Origin: Posidoniimonas corsicana
Lineage (GTDB): Bacteria > Planctomycetota > Planctomycetia > Pirellulales > Lacipirellulaceae
Assembly (NCBI RefSeq): GCF_007859765.1
Contig: NZ_SIHJ01000005.1
Span: 124,001-188,000, forward strand
Length of the DNA: 64,000 nt
Direction of reading: 5' to 3'
This document shows positions 44,232 to 51,920 of this stretch, in pieces. Each line of letters starts with the position of its first letter. Position 1 is the first letter of the stretch. A model generated the notes under the pieces. That model searched no databases, had not been told where the DNA came from, and saw nothing but the letters and a program-made list of their open reading frames with translations. A program made the translations under genes and the position numbers.

Positions 44232-44969
44232 GTGAAGCTCGACGCGGCCGCCTTCCGCCGCTACTGGAACGAGACGCGCCGGCCGCTGGTCTGCCTGATG
44301 TTCGTGCTGCCCCTCTTGGTGCTGTATGAGGCCGGCGTGTGGGCCTTCCCCGACGCGCCGCGCAACGGGGCCGATGTGTGGATGCGGGGCTGGCTGGGCG
44401 TGCTGGGCCTGGGCAGCGGCCTGGTGCTGCCGGTGGTGATTGTGGGCGTGCTGCTGGCGTGGCACCACGGGTCGCGCCAGCCCTGGAAGGTCCCGCGCGG
44501 CGTGCTGCTGGGGATGCTCGGCGAGTCGATCCTGATCGGCATGGCGCTGCGGCTGCTCGGTTCGGCGTTCGCGCCGCTGCTGTCCGCCGCCGCGCCGGGC
44601 GACAAGCACCGCATCGCGCTGGCGGTCGAACCCGCGCAACGGCTGATGCAGCAGGTGATCGAGTACGTCGGCGCGGGCATCTACGAAGAGACCCTCTTTC
44701 GTCTGCTGCTCCTGCCGGCGCTGATCGCGATGTTCGCGTACACGCTGCCCCGGCCGCGCGCCATCCTGTTGGCGGTCGTAGTGTCGAGCCTGATGTTCGC
44801 CGGCGCGCACCACCTGGGCGCGCACGGCGAGGCGTTCCGTCTGTCGGTGTTCCTGTTCCGCACGGTCGCCGGGATGTTGTTCGCGGCGATCTTCTTGTAC
44901 CGCGGCTTCGGCGTCGCGACCGGCGCGCACGCGGTGTACGACATCGTCACCGGCGTGGTCGCGTGGTAG
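44232..44969 (+). CDS. CPBP-family intramembrane metalloprotease (Abi/Rce1-like)
   Basis: About 245 residues with roughly seven transmembrane helices. Conserved motifs of CPBP proteases are all present: YEETLFRLLLLP (EExxxR, near residues 154-165), FAGAHHLG (FxxxH, near 194-201) and TGAHAVYDIVTG (HxxxD/N, near 236). The family processes prenylated or peptide substrates within the membrane. GTG 44232 (VKLDAAAFRRYW) is chosen as start since the upstream extension from 44175 is hydrophilic and non-family. It follows the membrane-anchored hypothetical by about 100 bases; partner substrate unknown. Confidence 0.8.
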   Translation: MKLDAAAFRRYWNETRRPLVCLMFVLPLLVLYEAGVWAFPDAPRNGADVWMRGWLGVLGLGSGLVLPVVIVGVLLAWHHGSRQPWKVPRGVLLGMLGESILIGMALRLLGSAFAPLLSAAAPGDKHRIALAVEPAQRLMQQVIEYVGAGIYEETLFRLLLLPALIAMFAYTLPRPRAILLAVVVSSLMFAGAHHLGAHGEAFRLSVFLFRTVAGMLFAAIFLYRGFGVATGAHAVYDIVTGVVAW

Positions 44970-45098
44970 ACGCGTAGCGCGGCGCGGAGCAGAAAACAAT
45001 CCCCTCCGAATAGGGGCGCCGGCGCCGCCGCGCGGCCCCCACAATCCAGTTGTTGTCAAGGGGAAAGAACGATCCCAGGAAACATTCTCAATCGACCT

Positions 45099-45127
45099 TT
45101 GTTCGCTCTGCGCGGCGCGAGTATAAT
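45099..45127 (+). promoter_or_regulatory. Sigma-70 type promoter of the DUF2617-like gene
   Basis: TTGTTC (45099-45104), 17-base spacer, perfect TATAAT (45122-45127). The predicted transcript start near 45134 leaves a leader of about 35 bases before ATG 45169. Confidence 0.65.
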
Positions 45128-45168
45128 TGACTCATCGACGCGGTTGTCGCGGCGAACGCCCCCAGGCG

Positions 45169-45747
45169 ATGCTGGCGGAAGAGGACGGACACGTGCTATC
45201 AACACGGCCAAAGATTGCAGAGCTGGTCTTCCAACTGTACGGGAGGACTCTGCACCCAGAACTCTTCCACGCCTACAAGCGACGCACCATCGTCCGCGGT
45301 GACGCCGAGCACGGCGGCTACGAGGCCACGGTCGCTATCACCAGCGCCGGGCACGCCATCGAGTGGCGGCACGACGGGCTGATCCTGACCGAGGTCGCGA
45401 CCTCCGCGCAGGACCTGCTGCCCGAGCGCCGGCGGCTGATGTCGCACTCGCTCCGCGGCCAGCAGAACGACCAGGTCGAGTGCCGCGGCGGCGTGACCTA
45501 CAAAGTCGACTTCTCGCTCGACTCGGTCGACGCCAAGACCTTCTACACGTTCCAGGACGAGATCAAGCTGGCCGGCGCCAAAGAGGGCATGCTGCACCAG
45601 TTCGACTCCAGCGGCCGCTTCGGCCTGGGCGCCCTGAGCTACGTCAACGTGCAGTCACGCGACCGCTCGATGCTGGTGCAGGCGCTGCACACCTTCCCGG
45701 ACGACTACGCCATCGTCAAGACGCAGTCGGTCTTCAAGTTGCCGTAG
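45169..45747 (+). CDS. DUF2617-like protein
   Basis: 192 residues. The N-terminal TRPKIAELVFQLYGRTLHPELF and RTIVRGDAEHGGYEATVAITSAGHAIEWRH match the DUF2617 pattern as I remember it. Also EVATSAQDLLPERR and CRGGVTYKVDFSLDSVDAKTFYTFQDE. The protein is alpha/beta, soluble and of unknown function. ATG 45169 is chosen; an in-frame ATG at 45127 would overlap the -10 box of a good promoter. A double-hairpin repeat separates it from convergent comB. Confidence 0.65.
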   Translation: MLAEEDGHVLSTRPKIAELVFQLYGRTLHPELFHAYKRRTIVRGDAEHGGYEATVAITSAGHAIEWRHDGLILTEVATSAQDLLPERRRLMSHSLRGQQNDQVECRGGVTYKVDFSLDSVDAKTFYTFQDEIKLAGAKEGMLHQFDSSGRFGLGALSYVNVQSRDRSMLVQALHTFPDDYAIVKTQSVFKLP

Positions 45748-45757
45748 CAAGCTCTCC

Positions 45758-45841
45758 CGTAGGCCGGAACAAGCGCCAGCGCAGTTCCGGCGTATTCCGT
45801 CCGACAATGCCGGAACCGGGCTGCGTTTGTTCCGGCCTACG
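45758..45841. repeat. CGTAGGCCGGAACAA double-hairpin element
   Basis: The outer arms CGTAGGCCGGAACAAGCG (45758-45775) and CGTTTGTTCCGGCCTACG (45824-45841) pair with one mismatch. The inner arms GTTCCGGC (45784-45791) and GCCGGAAC (45809-45816) form a second stem. It lies between two convergent genes and may also end transcription. Confidence 0.8.
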
Positions 45842-45848
45842 CGGTCGC

Positions 45849-46619
45849 TCACACCGCCGTGATGCGGCCCGAGCGTGGGTCGTAGATCGGCGCCAACGCC
45901 GCGGCGTCGCGGCGGGCGCACAGCGCCAGGTCGGTCTCGAAGCCGAGCTTGATCAGCGTCTTGCCGTGCGGAGTGTCGCGCAGCTCGACCGCCAGCTGCT
46001 CGTCCGCGGTGCGGTCGGCCGAGCGGGCGGTGGTGAGCAGCTCCTGCCACTCGCCGCGGGCGGACTCGGCGGCGTCGTTCAGGCGCCGCGCGGGGCGGTC
46101 GTTGTTGGTCAGCTCGTAGGCGATCGCCCCGGCCGCCAGGATGTCCTCCCGCGACACGTGCCCGTTGGTTCCCGCGCACAACAGGTGCACGTCGACGTCG
46201 TGCGACAGCGACTCGGTCAGCGCCGACAGGTTCGCCAGGCAGCCGACCGCCACCTTGGCGGCCAGCCGCGCGTGGTGCAGCGCCCGGGTGCCGTTGCTGG
46301 TGGTGAACAGGATCTGCTTGCCGAACACCACCTCGGGGGTATAGTCCCTCGGCGAGTTGCCCAGGTCGAAGCCCTCGATCAGCTCGCCGCCACGCTCCCC
46401 CCCCAGCAGCAGGCCGGCCCGGTCGCGGCCGTCGGCCGCGCGGAGCAGGTCGTCCACCTCGACGAACGGGGTCACCTCGCGGGCCCCGGCCGCCAGGGCG
46501 TGGCAGATGGTGGTGGACGCCCGCAGCAGGTCGATCACCACGACCGTGCCGCCGACAAAATCGTGCTCCGCGACGAACTGGGGCAGGTAGTGGACCGACA
46601 AATCCGGGAGCGAGGTCAT
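45849..46619 (-). CDS. comB: 2-phosphosulfolactate phosphatase family protein (ComB)
   Basis: Family enzymes hydrolyse 2-phospho-3-sulfolactate to sulfolactate with Mg2+. 256 residues. VVVIDLLRASTTICHALAAGAREVTPFVEV (residues 25-55, in pieces) is the conserved DxxRAxTT active-site block. LLLGGERGGELIEGFDLGNSPRDY follows, then ILFTTSNGTRALHHA and LLCAGTNGHVSREDILAAGAIA. Start ATG 46619 (MTSLPDLSVHYLPQF) fits the family. In non-methanogens the product role is unclear. Long upstream extension of this frame is antisense to menG and ubiX and is rejected. Confidence 0.88.
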   Translation of the reverse strand: MTSLPDLSVHYLPQFVAEHDFVGGTVVVIDLLRASTTICHALAAGAREVTPFVEVDDLLRAADGRDRAGLLLGGERGGELIEGFDLGNSPRDYTPEVVFGKQILFTTSNGTRALHHARLAAKVAVGCLANLSALTESLSHDVDVHLLCAGTNGHVSREDILAAGAIAYELTNNDRPARRLNDAAESARGEWQELLTTARSADRTADEQLAVELRDTPHGKTLIKLGFETDLALCARRDAAALAPIYDPRSGRITAV

Positions 46620-46769
46620 ACGATAGGTTCCGATCCTTGCAGACATGCCCGCCGGCGCGGCCGATCCGCGGGTCCGCCCCCGGGCCGCCGGTTGCACAAC
46701 CGCCCGCTGTGCGGGTCTATTGAAGCAGCATAACGCATTCCCCCTGACCGTGCCCGGAAACCAACCGCC

Positions 46770-47504
46770 ATGCCCCCAGCCGTCGCCACGGGCGACGGCG
46801 TCGACAAGTCGAACGACCGCGTGCAGCGGATGTTCGGCGAGATCGCGCCGCGTTACGACCTGCTGAACCACCTGCTCTCGCTCAACATCGACCGCTACTG
46901 GCGGCGGCGAACCGTGCGCCTCGTGCCGCCCAGCGGCGACGCGCCGATCCTCGACCTGTGCACCGGCACCGGCGACCTGGCCCTGGCCTACGAACGGGCC
47001 GCCAGCGGACGCCTGGCGATCACCGGGTCCGACTTCTGCCCCGAGATGCTGACCATCGCCCGCAAGAAGGGCGAGGCCGCCGGCGTGAACGACCACGTCA
47101 GCTGGGTGGAGGCCGACGCCCAGGCGCTGCCGTTCGAGTCGGACGCGTACCAGATTGTCAGCGTGGCGTTCGGGCTGCGGAACGTGGCGGACACCGACCA
47201 GGGCCTCCGCGAGATGGCCCGCGTCTGCCGCCCCGGCGGCAAGGTGGCCGTGCTGGAGTTCACCACCCCCCGCCGGCAGCCGCTCCGCGGGCTGTACGGC
47301 TGGTACTTCCGCAACGTGCTGCCCCGCATCGGCCAGGCGCTGGCCCGCAACAACAGCGCCGCATACGAGTACCTGCCGCAGAGCGTGGGCCAGTTCTACG
47401 AGTACGAGCAGCTCACCGAGCGGATGGAGGCCGCCGGCCTCCGCGACGTGAAGTTCCACCCGATGACCTTCGGCGTCGCCACGCTGTACGTCGGAACCAA
47501 GTAA
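46770..47504 (+). CDS. menG: Demethylmenaquinone methyltransferase
   Basis: SAM-dependent C-methylation, the last step of menaquinone synthesis. 244 residues. VQRMFGEIAPRYDLLNHLLSLNIDRYWRR (near 19-47, in pieces) is the UbiE/MenG N-terminal motif. SAM-binding LDLCTGTGDLALA lies near 62-74, followed by SVAFGLRNVADTDQGL and MARVCRPGGKVAVLEFTTP. Ubiquinone genes are absent and mqnE lies downstream, so the menaquinone role is preferred over UbiE. Divergent from comB and followed by ubiX-type, prenyltransferase and mqnE genes. Confidence 0.92.
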   Translation: MPPAVATGDGVDKSNDRVQRMFGEIAPRYDLLNHLLSLNIDRYWRRRTVRLVPPSGDAPILDLCTGTGDLALAYERAASGRLAITGSDFCPEMLTIARKKGEAAGVNDHVSWVEADAQALPFESDAYQIVSVAFGLRNVADTDQGLREMARVCRPGGKVAVLEFTTPRRQPLRGLYGWYFRNVLPRIGQALARNNSAAYEYLPQSVGQFYEYEQLTERMEAAGLRDVKFHPMTFGVATLYVGTK

Positions 47505-47556
47505 TGCTGGCCGTTGGGTCAGTTCTCTCCTATTCAACCTCAACCTTCTTGCGGCT

Positions 47557-47576
47557 CCGAGAGCTGACGCTCTCGG
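47557..47576 (+). other. Short hairpin between menG and ubiX
   Basis: CCGAGAGC and GCTCTCGG with a 4-base loop, 8 bp, just upstream of the ubiX start. Without a T-run it is more likely an RNA stabiliser or leader hairpin than a terminator. Confidence 0.35.
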
Positions 47577-47594
47577 CTCTTTGGCGTTGAGCTT

Positions 47595-48242
47595 ATGACT
47601 GATCAAGCCCCGATCATCCTTGGCGTCACCGGCGCGAGCGGCGCGGTGTACGCCGTGCGGCTGCTGGAGGTGCTGCTGGCCACCGGGCGGGACGTGCACC
47701 TGGCGGTCAGCCCGTCGGGAGCGGCGGTGGTGAAGCAGGAGCTGGGGTTCACGCTCGACCTCAACCACCTGACCGCCGCCGACCTGTCGCCCGACCGCAC
47801 GCCGCTGCTGGCCGGCCGCGCGGCGATTGCCGGCGCGGCGCCCACGCCGGGCGAGCTGCACTGCCACAGCTACCACGACTTCATGGCGCCGATCGCCAGC
47901 GGCTCGTTCCTGACCGGCGGCATGGCGGTCTGTCCCTGCAGCGGCACCACGCTCAGCGCGATCGCGGCGGGCTCGGCCGGCAACCTGATCCAGCGCGCCG
48001 CCGAGGTGCAGCTGAAGGAACGCCGCCAGCTGGTGCTTGTGCCCCGCGAGGCGCCGATCTCGCTCACCCACATCGACAACATGCGCCGCGCGGCAGAAGC
48101 CGGCGCCGTGATCCTGCCCGCCGCCCCTGGCTGGTACCACGGCGTCCAGAACCTGTGCGACCTGGTCGACTTCGTCGTGGCGCGGATCTGCGACCAGCTC
48201 GGCGTGCACAACGCGCTGATGAAACGGTGGGGTGAGGATTAG
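47595..48242 (+). CDS. ubiX: Flavin prenyltransferase (UbiX family)
   Basis: Makes prenylated FMN, the cofactor for UbiD-type decarboxylases. 215 residues. N-terminal ILGVTGASGAVYAVRLLEVLL (near 8-28) is the FMN-binding start. APIASGSFLTGGMAVCPCSGTTLSAIAAG (near 95-123) and VLVPREAPISLTHIDNM are signature blocks. In the futalosine pathway a UbiX/UbiD pair (MqnM/MqnL) decarboxylates the prenylated naphthoate; the position between menG and the UbiA-type gene supports that role. No UbiD partner is in the window. Confidence 0.92.
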   Translation: MTDQAPIILGVTGASGAVYAVRLLEVLLATGRDVHLAVSPSGAAVVKQELGFTLDLNHLTAADLSPDRTPLLAGRAAIAGAAPTPGELHCHSYHDFMAPIASGSFLTGGMAVCPCSGTTLSAIAAGSAGNLIQRAAEVQLKERRQLVLVPREAPISLTHIDNMRRAAEAGAVILPAAPGWYHGVQNLCDLVDFVVARICDQLGVHNALMKRWGED

Positions 48243-48249
48243 CCAACAC

Positions 48250-48402
48250 AGCCCCAACGGGGCGCGCTACCACAGCCCAGGGCGCCAGCCCTGGGACCCC
48301 GGCCATCAAACACCCAAGCCCCGAAGGGGCGCGCTACTGGTAGCGCGCCCCTTCAGGGCTCAACAACAACCGCCGACCGATCACCCGGGGCGTTGCCCCG
48401 GG
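48250..48402. repeat. Cluster of AGCCCC..GGGGCGCGCTAC palindromes
   Basis: AGCCCC..GGGGCGCGCTAC occurs at 48250-48270 and 48317-48337. Its inverse follows at 48340-48360, giving a 21-bp hairpin with one mismatch and a two-base loop. A CCCAGGGCGCCAGCCCTGGG hairpin lies between them, and ACCGCCGACCGATCA with CCCGGGGC/GCCCCGGG (48369-48402) repeats a motif seen at 27942. It fills the ubiX-prenyltransferase spacer. Confidence 0.8.
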
Positions 48403-48450
48403 CTGTAGATAGCATGGCCTTTCAGGCCATAGCCGGATCACCACCCCCGC

Positions 48451-49434
48451 ATGCTGCAAACCACCAAACACCTGCTGTCGCTGATCCGGTTCAGCCACAC
48501 GATCTTCGCGCTGCCGTTCGCATTGCTGGCTGCGTTGATGGCTTGGCATGTCCGGGCGTTCGAGCCGCCGGTCCCCGCAAGTACGATCGCGGGTCCGCTC
48601 CTGGGTGGCGCTGACGGACCGACCGTTCTGTTCACCAAGCGGAGCGTCCCGTTCGACATCCGCTGGCAGGAACTCCTCGGCATCCTGCTCTGCATGGTGT
48701 TCGCCCGCTCGGCGGCGATGGCGTTCAACCGGCTGGTGGACCGCAAGATCGACGCGGGCAACCCGCGGACCGCGGGGCGGCACCTGCCGGCTGGGATCCT
48801 GAGCGTGGGTCAGGTGACCCTGTTCGCGGTTCTCTGCTCGGCAGGGTTCATCGCCAGCACGCTGCTGTTCCTGCCCAACCGGCTGCCGCTGTACCTGAGC
48901 GTGCCGGTGCTGCTGTTTTTGTGCGGGTACAGCTACACGAAGCGGTTTACCTCGCTGGCCCACTTCTGGCTGGGGGCGGCGCTGGCGATGTCGCCCATCG
49001 CGGCCTGGATCGCCATCCGCGGGCAGGCGGTGATGGATCACCCGCTCGACCTGCTGCCGGCCGTAGTGCTGGGCGGCGGCGTCCTGACGTGGGTGGCGGG
49101 ATTCGATATCCTGTATGCGTGCCAGGACTACGAGTTCGACCGGCAGGCGAAGCTCAACAGCGTGCCCACCCGGCTCGGCGTGCCCGGCGCGCTGCGGCTG
49201 GCGGCCGCCTGCCACGCGGCGACCGTGGTGCTGCTGGCGCTCTTGCCGCTGGTGTACCCACCGTTCGGCGGCCTGTACTGGCTCGGCATCGCGGCGGCCG
49301 CGATCCTGCTGGTCTACGAGCACCGCCTGGTCAGCCCCGACAACCTAGAGAAGGTGAACCTCGCGTTCTTCAACGTGAACGCGGTGATCAGTTTGGGGCT
49401 CTTGGTGGTGGGGGCGATTGATTTGATGGTGTAA
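48451..49434 (+). CDS. mqnP: UbiA-family polyprenyltransferase (MqnP-type)
   Basis: Attaches a polyprenyl chain to an aromatic acid, here probably 1,4-dihydroxy-6-naphthoate. 327 residues with 8-9 transmembrane helices. The first Asp motif MAFNRLVDRKIDAGNPRTAGR (NRxxDRxxD) is near 89-109, and the second is ILYACQDYEFDRQAKLNSVPTRLG (near 215-240, in part). VNLAFFNVNAVISLG is typical of the 4-hydroxybenzoate/MqnP subgroup. A 25-residue periplasmic-loop insertion (PPVPASTIAGPLLGGADG) after the first helix is unusual. ATG 48451 follows the repeat cluster directly. Confidence 0.85.
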   Translation: MLQTTKHLLSLIRFSHTIFALPFALLAALMAWHVRAFEPPVPASTIAGPLLGGADGPTVLFTKRSVPFDIRWQELLGILLCMVFARSAAMAFNRLVDRKIDAGNPRTAGRHLPAGILSVGQVTLFAVLCSAGFIASTLLFLPNRLPLYLSVPVLLFLCGYSYTKRFTSLAHFWLGAALAMSPIAAWIAIRGQAVMDHPLDLLPAVVLGGGVLTWVAGFDILYACQDYEFDRQAKLNSVPTRLGVPGALRLAAACHAATVVLLALLPLVYPPFGGLYWLGIAAAAILLVYEHRLVSPDNLEKVNLAFFNVNAVISLGLLVVGAIDLMV

Positions 49435-49500
49435 ATGTTGGATGCGGATGAACACCGATGATACCGACCTAGGGAATAGCCCCATGCCCTTTCCAGATCT

Positions 49501-49562
49501 GTGTTAATCCGTGTTCATCGGTGGCCATTAAAATGAACCACAGATGAACGCAGATAAACACC
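49501..49562. repeat. GTGTTCATC-type imperfect inverted repeat
   Basis: GTGTTAATCCGTGTTCATC (from 49501) and GATGAACGCAGATAAACAC (to about 49562) pair imperfectly over roughly 24 bp around CCATTAAAATG. A further direct GATGAACACCGATGA lies at 49448-49462. This AT-richer motif recurs in planctomycete spacers, from memory. Confidence 0.6.
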
Positions 49563-49635
49563 GATGACTTGCCAACCCAGGGTAGAATCCTAGCTCGTGT
49601 TGCTTGCCCGGCCGCAACCCTAGACCACGGCGTCT

Positions 49636-50121
49636 ATGCCCGTTGGCGAAGATTCTAATATGAGTGAGCTCATGTACCACGACTGTCGGTCTGAGTTCGA
49701 ATGGTTCGGCCACTGGCTCGACATCTACGTCTTCAACACAACCATCAAGGAGTGGAATCAAGTTCTTGCGGCGCTTCGGCAATTCGAGATTCGAAACGAG
49801 ATAGATTCTAAGCACGCCAATATCCCGCACCCTCTGGACAACGATTTTTTCGGCAGGACATCGCGCGACGCCACCTACTTCCGAGCGTTCGACTACAAAG
49901 GTATTCAAGTAAACTGTCACTTCTTCACTGACGAGGAAGTTGAGTTCGACATCGACCCCCGCGAGATCGTGGACCAAGCCGCGCTCGATGATTTGATTGA
50001 GCTCTTGCACCTGATCAGCGATGTCACGCAAAAGTCGGTCGTACTTGCACCAGAAAATGCTGAAGGAGTCACGATCGTACGAGTACAGCCAAACTCCAGA
50101 TGCTGCGATTACAGACCCTGA
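49636..50121 (+). CDS. Hypothetical protein
   Basis: 161 residues, or 153 if the ATG at 49660 is used (MSELMYHDCRSEFEWFG). Soluble alpha/beta with FNTTIKEWNQVLAALRQFEI, the aromatic FFTDEEVEFDIDPREIVDQAALDDLIELLHLI and NDFFGRTSRDATYFRAFDYKG. No family recognised. Base composition is clearly lower in GC than the surrounding menaquinone genes, and it interrupts that cluster between two AT-rich repeats, which suggests late arrival. No convincing ribosome-binding site. Confidence 0.6.
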   Translation: MPVGEDSNMSELMYHDCRSEFEWFGHWLDIYVFNTTIKEWNQVLAALRQFEIRNEIDSKHANIPHPLDNDFFGRTSRDATYFRAFDYKGIQVNCHFFTDEEVEFDIDPREIVDQAALDDLIELLHLISDVTQKSVVLAPENAEGVTIVRVQPNSRCCDYRP

Positions 50122-50137
50122 CACCAAGCATTTCACA

Positions 50138-50172
50138 CTGAATCCGCAATCCAAAATCCCCAATCTGCAATT
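50138..50172. repeat. ATTGCGGA-type repeat, half copy
   Basis: AATCCGCAATCCAAAATCC then CCAATCTGCAATTC just before the mqnE ATG resembles one arm of the inverted repeat at 9281-9344. Confidence 0.5.
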
Positions 50173-50176
50173 CTTC

Positions 50177-51337
50177 ATGCCCCGCCCTTCCTCCGACATC
50201 CTCGCCCCGATCCGTGACAAAGTCGAAGCCGGCGAGCGGCTCACGTTCGACGATGGCCTGTTGCTCGAGTCGCCCGAAGTCCCGCTGCCGGAGCTGGGCG
50301 AGCTGGCCAACATTGTCCGCGAGCGGAAGAACGGCAATGCCGGCTACTACAACATCAACACGCACCTCAACGCCACGAACATCTGCGTGTACCGCTGCAC
50401 GTTCTGCGCGTTCCGCTCCGACCTGCGGGACGCCAAGGGCTACTGGATGCAGGACGAGGAGATCCTCAAGCGGGGCGCCGAGGCGACCGAGAACGGCTGC
50501 ACCGAGATGCACATCGTCGGCGGCCTGCACCACCAGGCCAAGTACGACTGGTACCGCAAGGTGGTCAGCCTGCTGCACGACAACTACCCCAGCCTGCACC
50601 TCAAGGCGTGGACTCCCGTCGAGATCGACTGGTTCGCCCGGCTCACCAAGAAGCCGATCCGCTGGGTGCTGGAAGACCAGAAGGAGGCCGGCCTGGGAAG
50701 CCTACCCGGCGGCGGCGCGGAGATCTTCCACCCCGAGATCCGCGGCCAGATCTGCGAGCACAAGGCCGACTCGTCCCGCTGGTTCGAGACCCACCGCGAG
50801 GCGCACCGCCTGGGCCTCCGCAGCAACTGCACCATGCTGTACGGGCACATCGAGCAGCCGTACCACCGGATCGACCACCTGATCCGCCTGCGAGACCACC
50901 AGGACGCGATGAACGCCGAGGGCCACGCCGGCTTCCAGACCTACATCCCGCTGGCGTTCCACCCAGAGAACAACAAGCTGGGCGAGGAGCGGAAGATCAA
51001 GAAGCCGTCGGCGCTGATGGACCTGCGGCAGATGGCCATCGCGCGGCTGATGCTGGACAACATCGACCACATTAAGGCGTACTGGATCATGCTGGGGGTC
51101 GGCACGGCGCAGCTGTCGCTGGCCTACGGCGCCGACGACATCGACGGCACCGTGCGGCACGAGCTGATCTACCACGACGCCGGCGCCACCACGCCGGAAG
51201 TGATGAGCGTCGAGCAGATCCAGCGGCTGATCCGCGAGGCGGGCCGCGAGCCGATCGAGCGCGACACGCTGTACCGCCGCGTCGACCGCGGCGCGGAGGG
51301 CTGGAAGCTGGGCGAGAAGATCGCGGTCAACGCCTAG
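50177..51337 (+). CDS. mqnE: Aminodeoxyfutalosine synthase (radical SAM)
   Basis: Joins 3-[(1-carboxyvinyl)oxy]benzoate with SAM to make aminodeoxyfutalosine, an early futalosine-pathway step. 386 residues. NINTHLNATNICVYRCTFCAFRSD carries the CxxxCxxC iron-sulfur motif (Cys near 70, 74, 77). HIVGGLHHQAKYDWY, LEDQKEAGLGSLPGGGAEIFHPEIR and HRLGLRSNCTMLYGHIE are MqnE-type blocks. The ATG at 50177 is used; an open frame upstream overlaps the previous gene. Its stop codon overlaps that of the convergent TadE-like gene by two bases. Confidence 0.93.
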   Translation: MPRPSSDILAPIRDKVEAGERLTFDDGLLLESPEVPLPELGELANIVRERKNGNAGYYNINTHLNATNICVYRCTFCAFRSDLRDAKGYWMQDEEILKRGAEATENGCTEMHIVGGLHHQAKYDWYRKVVSLLHDNYPSLHLKAWTPVEIDWFARLTKKPIRWVLEDQKEAGLGSLPGGGAEIFHPEIRGQICEHKADSSRWFETHREAHRLGLRSNCTMLYGHIEQPYHRIDHLIRLRDHQDAMNAEGHAGFQTYIPLAFHPENNKLGEERKIKKPSALMDLRQMAIARLMLDNIDHIKAYWIMLGVGTAQLSLAYGADDIDGTVRHELIYHDAGATTPEVMSVEQIQRLIREAGREPIERDTLYRRVDRGAEGWKLGEKIAVNA

Positions 51338-51906
51338 TCATCGTCATCGTCGTCGTCCCCGCCCAGCGGCAGCCCAGGCAAGAGATCGTCCAGCACGTCG
51401 CCTATCGCGTCGCCCAGCCCGCCGGCCAGGTCCGCGGCGACGCTTTTCGTGGCGGCGGCGGCCTTGGCCTTGGCGTCCTTGCCGCTCTTCGCCTCGCGGG
51501 TGATGGACACCACCTTGATGACGTCTTCGCCGAGGAAGAACTTGGGCGTCATGTAGAAGTTGTCGGTGGTCAGCGGCACGCAGACGCCGACCGTGATCAT
51601 GTCGGTTTCGGGATTGATCTCGTCCGGCTTGACGATCACGCGGGCGGAGCGGATGCCCAGCGGCTGCAGCTCGGCGAACGCCGCCTCCTTCACGTCCTTG
51701 GCCGTGGCGCCGGAGACAATCCCCTTGCGGGCGCCCTCGGTCGCGCTGATCGCCGCGGTGTGCAGCAGCATGTTGGCGCGGCTGAACTCGATGCCGGCGA
51801 ACACCAGCATCAGCAGGATCGGCGCGGTGAGCGCGAACTCGACGATCGTGGCGCCACGCCGCCGGACGGCGTAGTGGGCGCGGGGGGGGTAGCGGTGCTT
51901 CGGCAT
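51334..51906 (-). CDS. TadE-like pseudopilin with acidic tail
   Basis: 190 residues. The basic RRRGATIVEFALTAPILLMLVFAGIEF (near 15-41, in pieces) is the TadE/TadG signature helix with Glu five residues in, followed by an extended beta region (SARVIVKPDEINPETDMITVGVCVPL). The C-terminus is Lys/Ala-rich and ends GGDDDDDDD, a seven-Asp tail not typical of TadE. Fourth and last gene of the minus-strand Tad-like operon, 14 bases after the VWA gene. Likely a minor pilin or secreted envelope component. Confidence 0.85.
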   Translation of the reverse strand: MPKHRYPPRAHYAVRRRGATIVEFALTAPILLMLVFAGIEFSRANMLLHTAAISATEGARKGIVSGATAKDVKEAAFAELQPLGIRSARVIVKPDEINPETDMITVGVCVPLTTDNFYMTPKFFLGEDVIKVVSITREAKSGKDAKAKAAAATKSVAADLAGGLGDAIGDVLDDLLPGLPLGGDDDDDDD

Positions 51907-51920
51907 GGGTGCGGCGTGGG

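Noticed and set aside
47557-47576. Terminator between menG and ubiX
   Set aside because: The stem is short and lacks a T-run, and the genes look functionally linked, so it is listed only as a hairpin.
45849-48257. An 802-codon minus-strand frame extending comB through menG and ubiX
   Set aside because: Only the last 256 codons match a family; the rest is antisense to two well-supported genes and is His/Val/Arg-rich shadow sequence of high-GC coding DNA.
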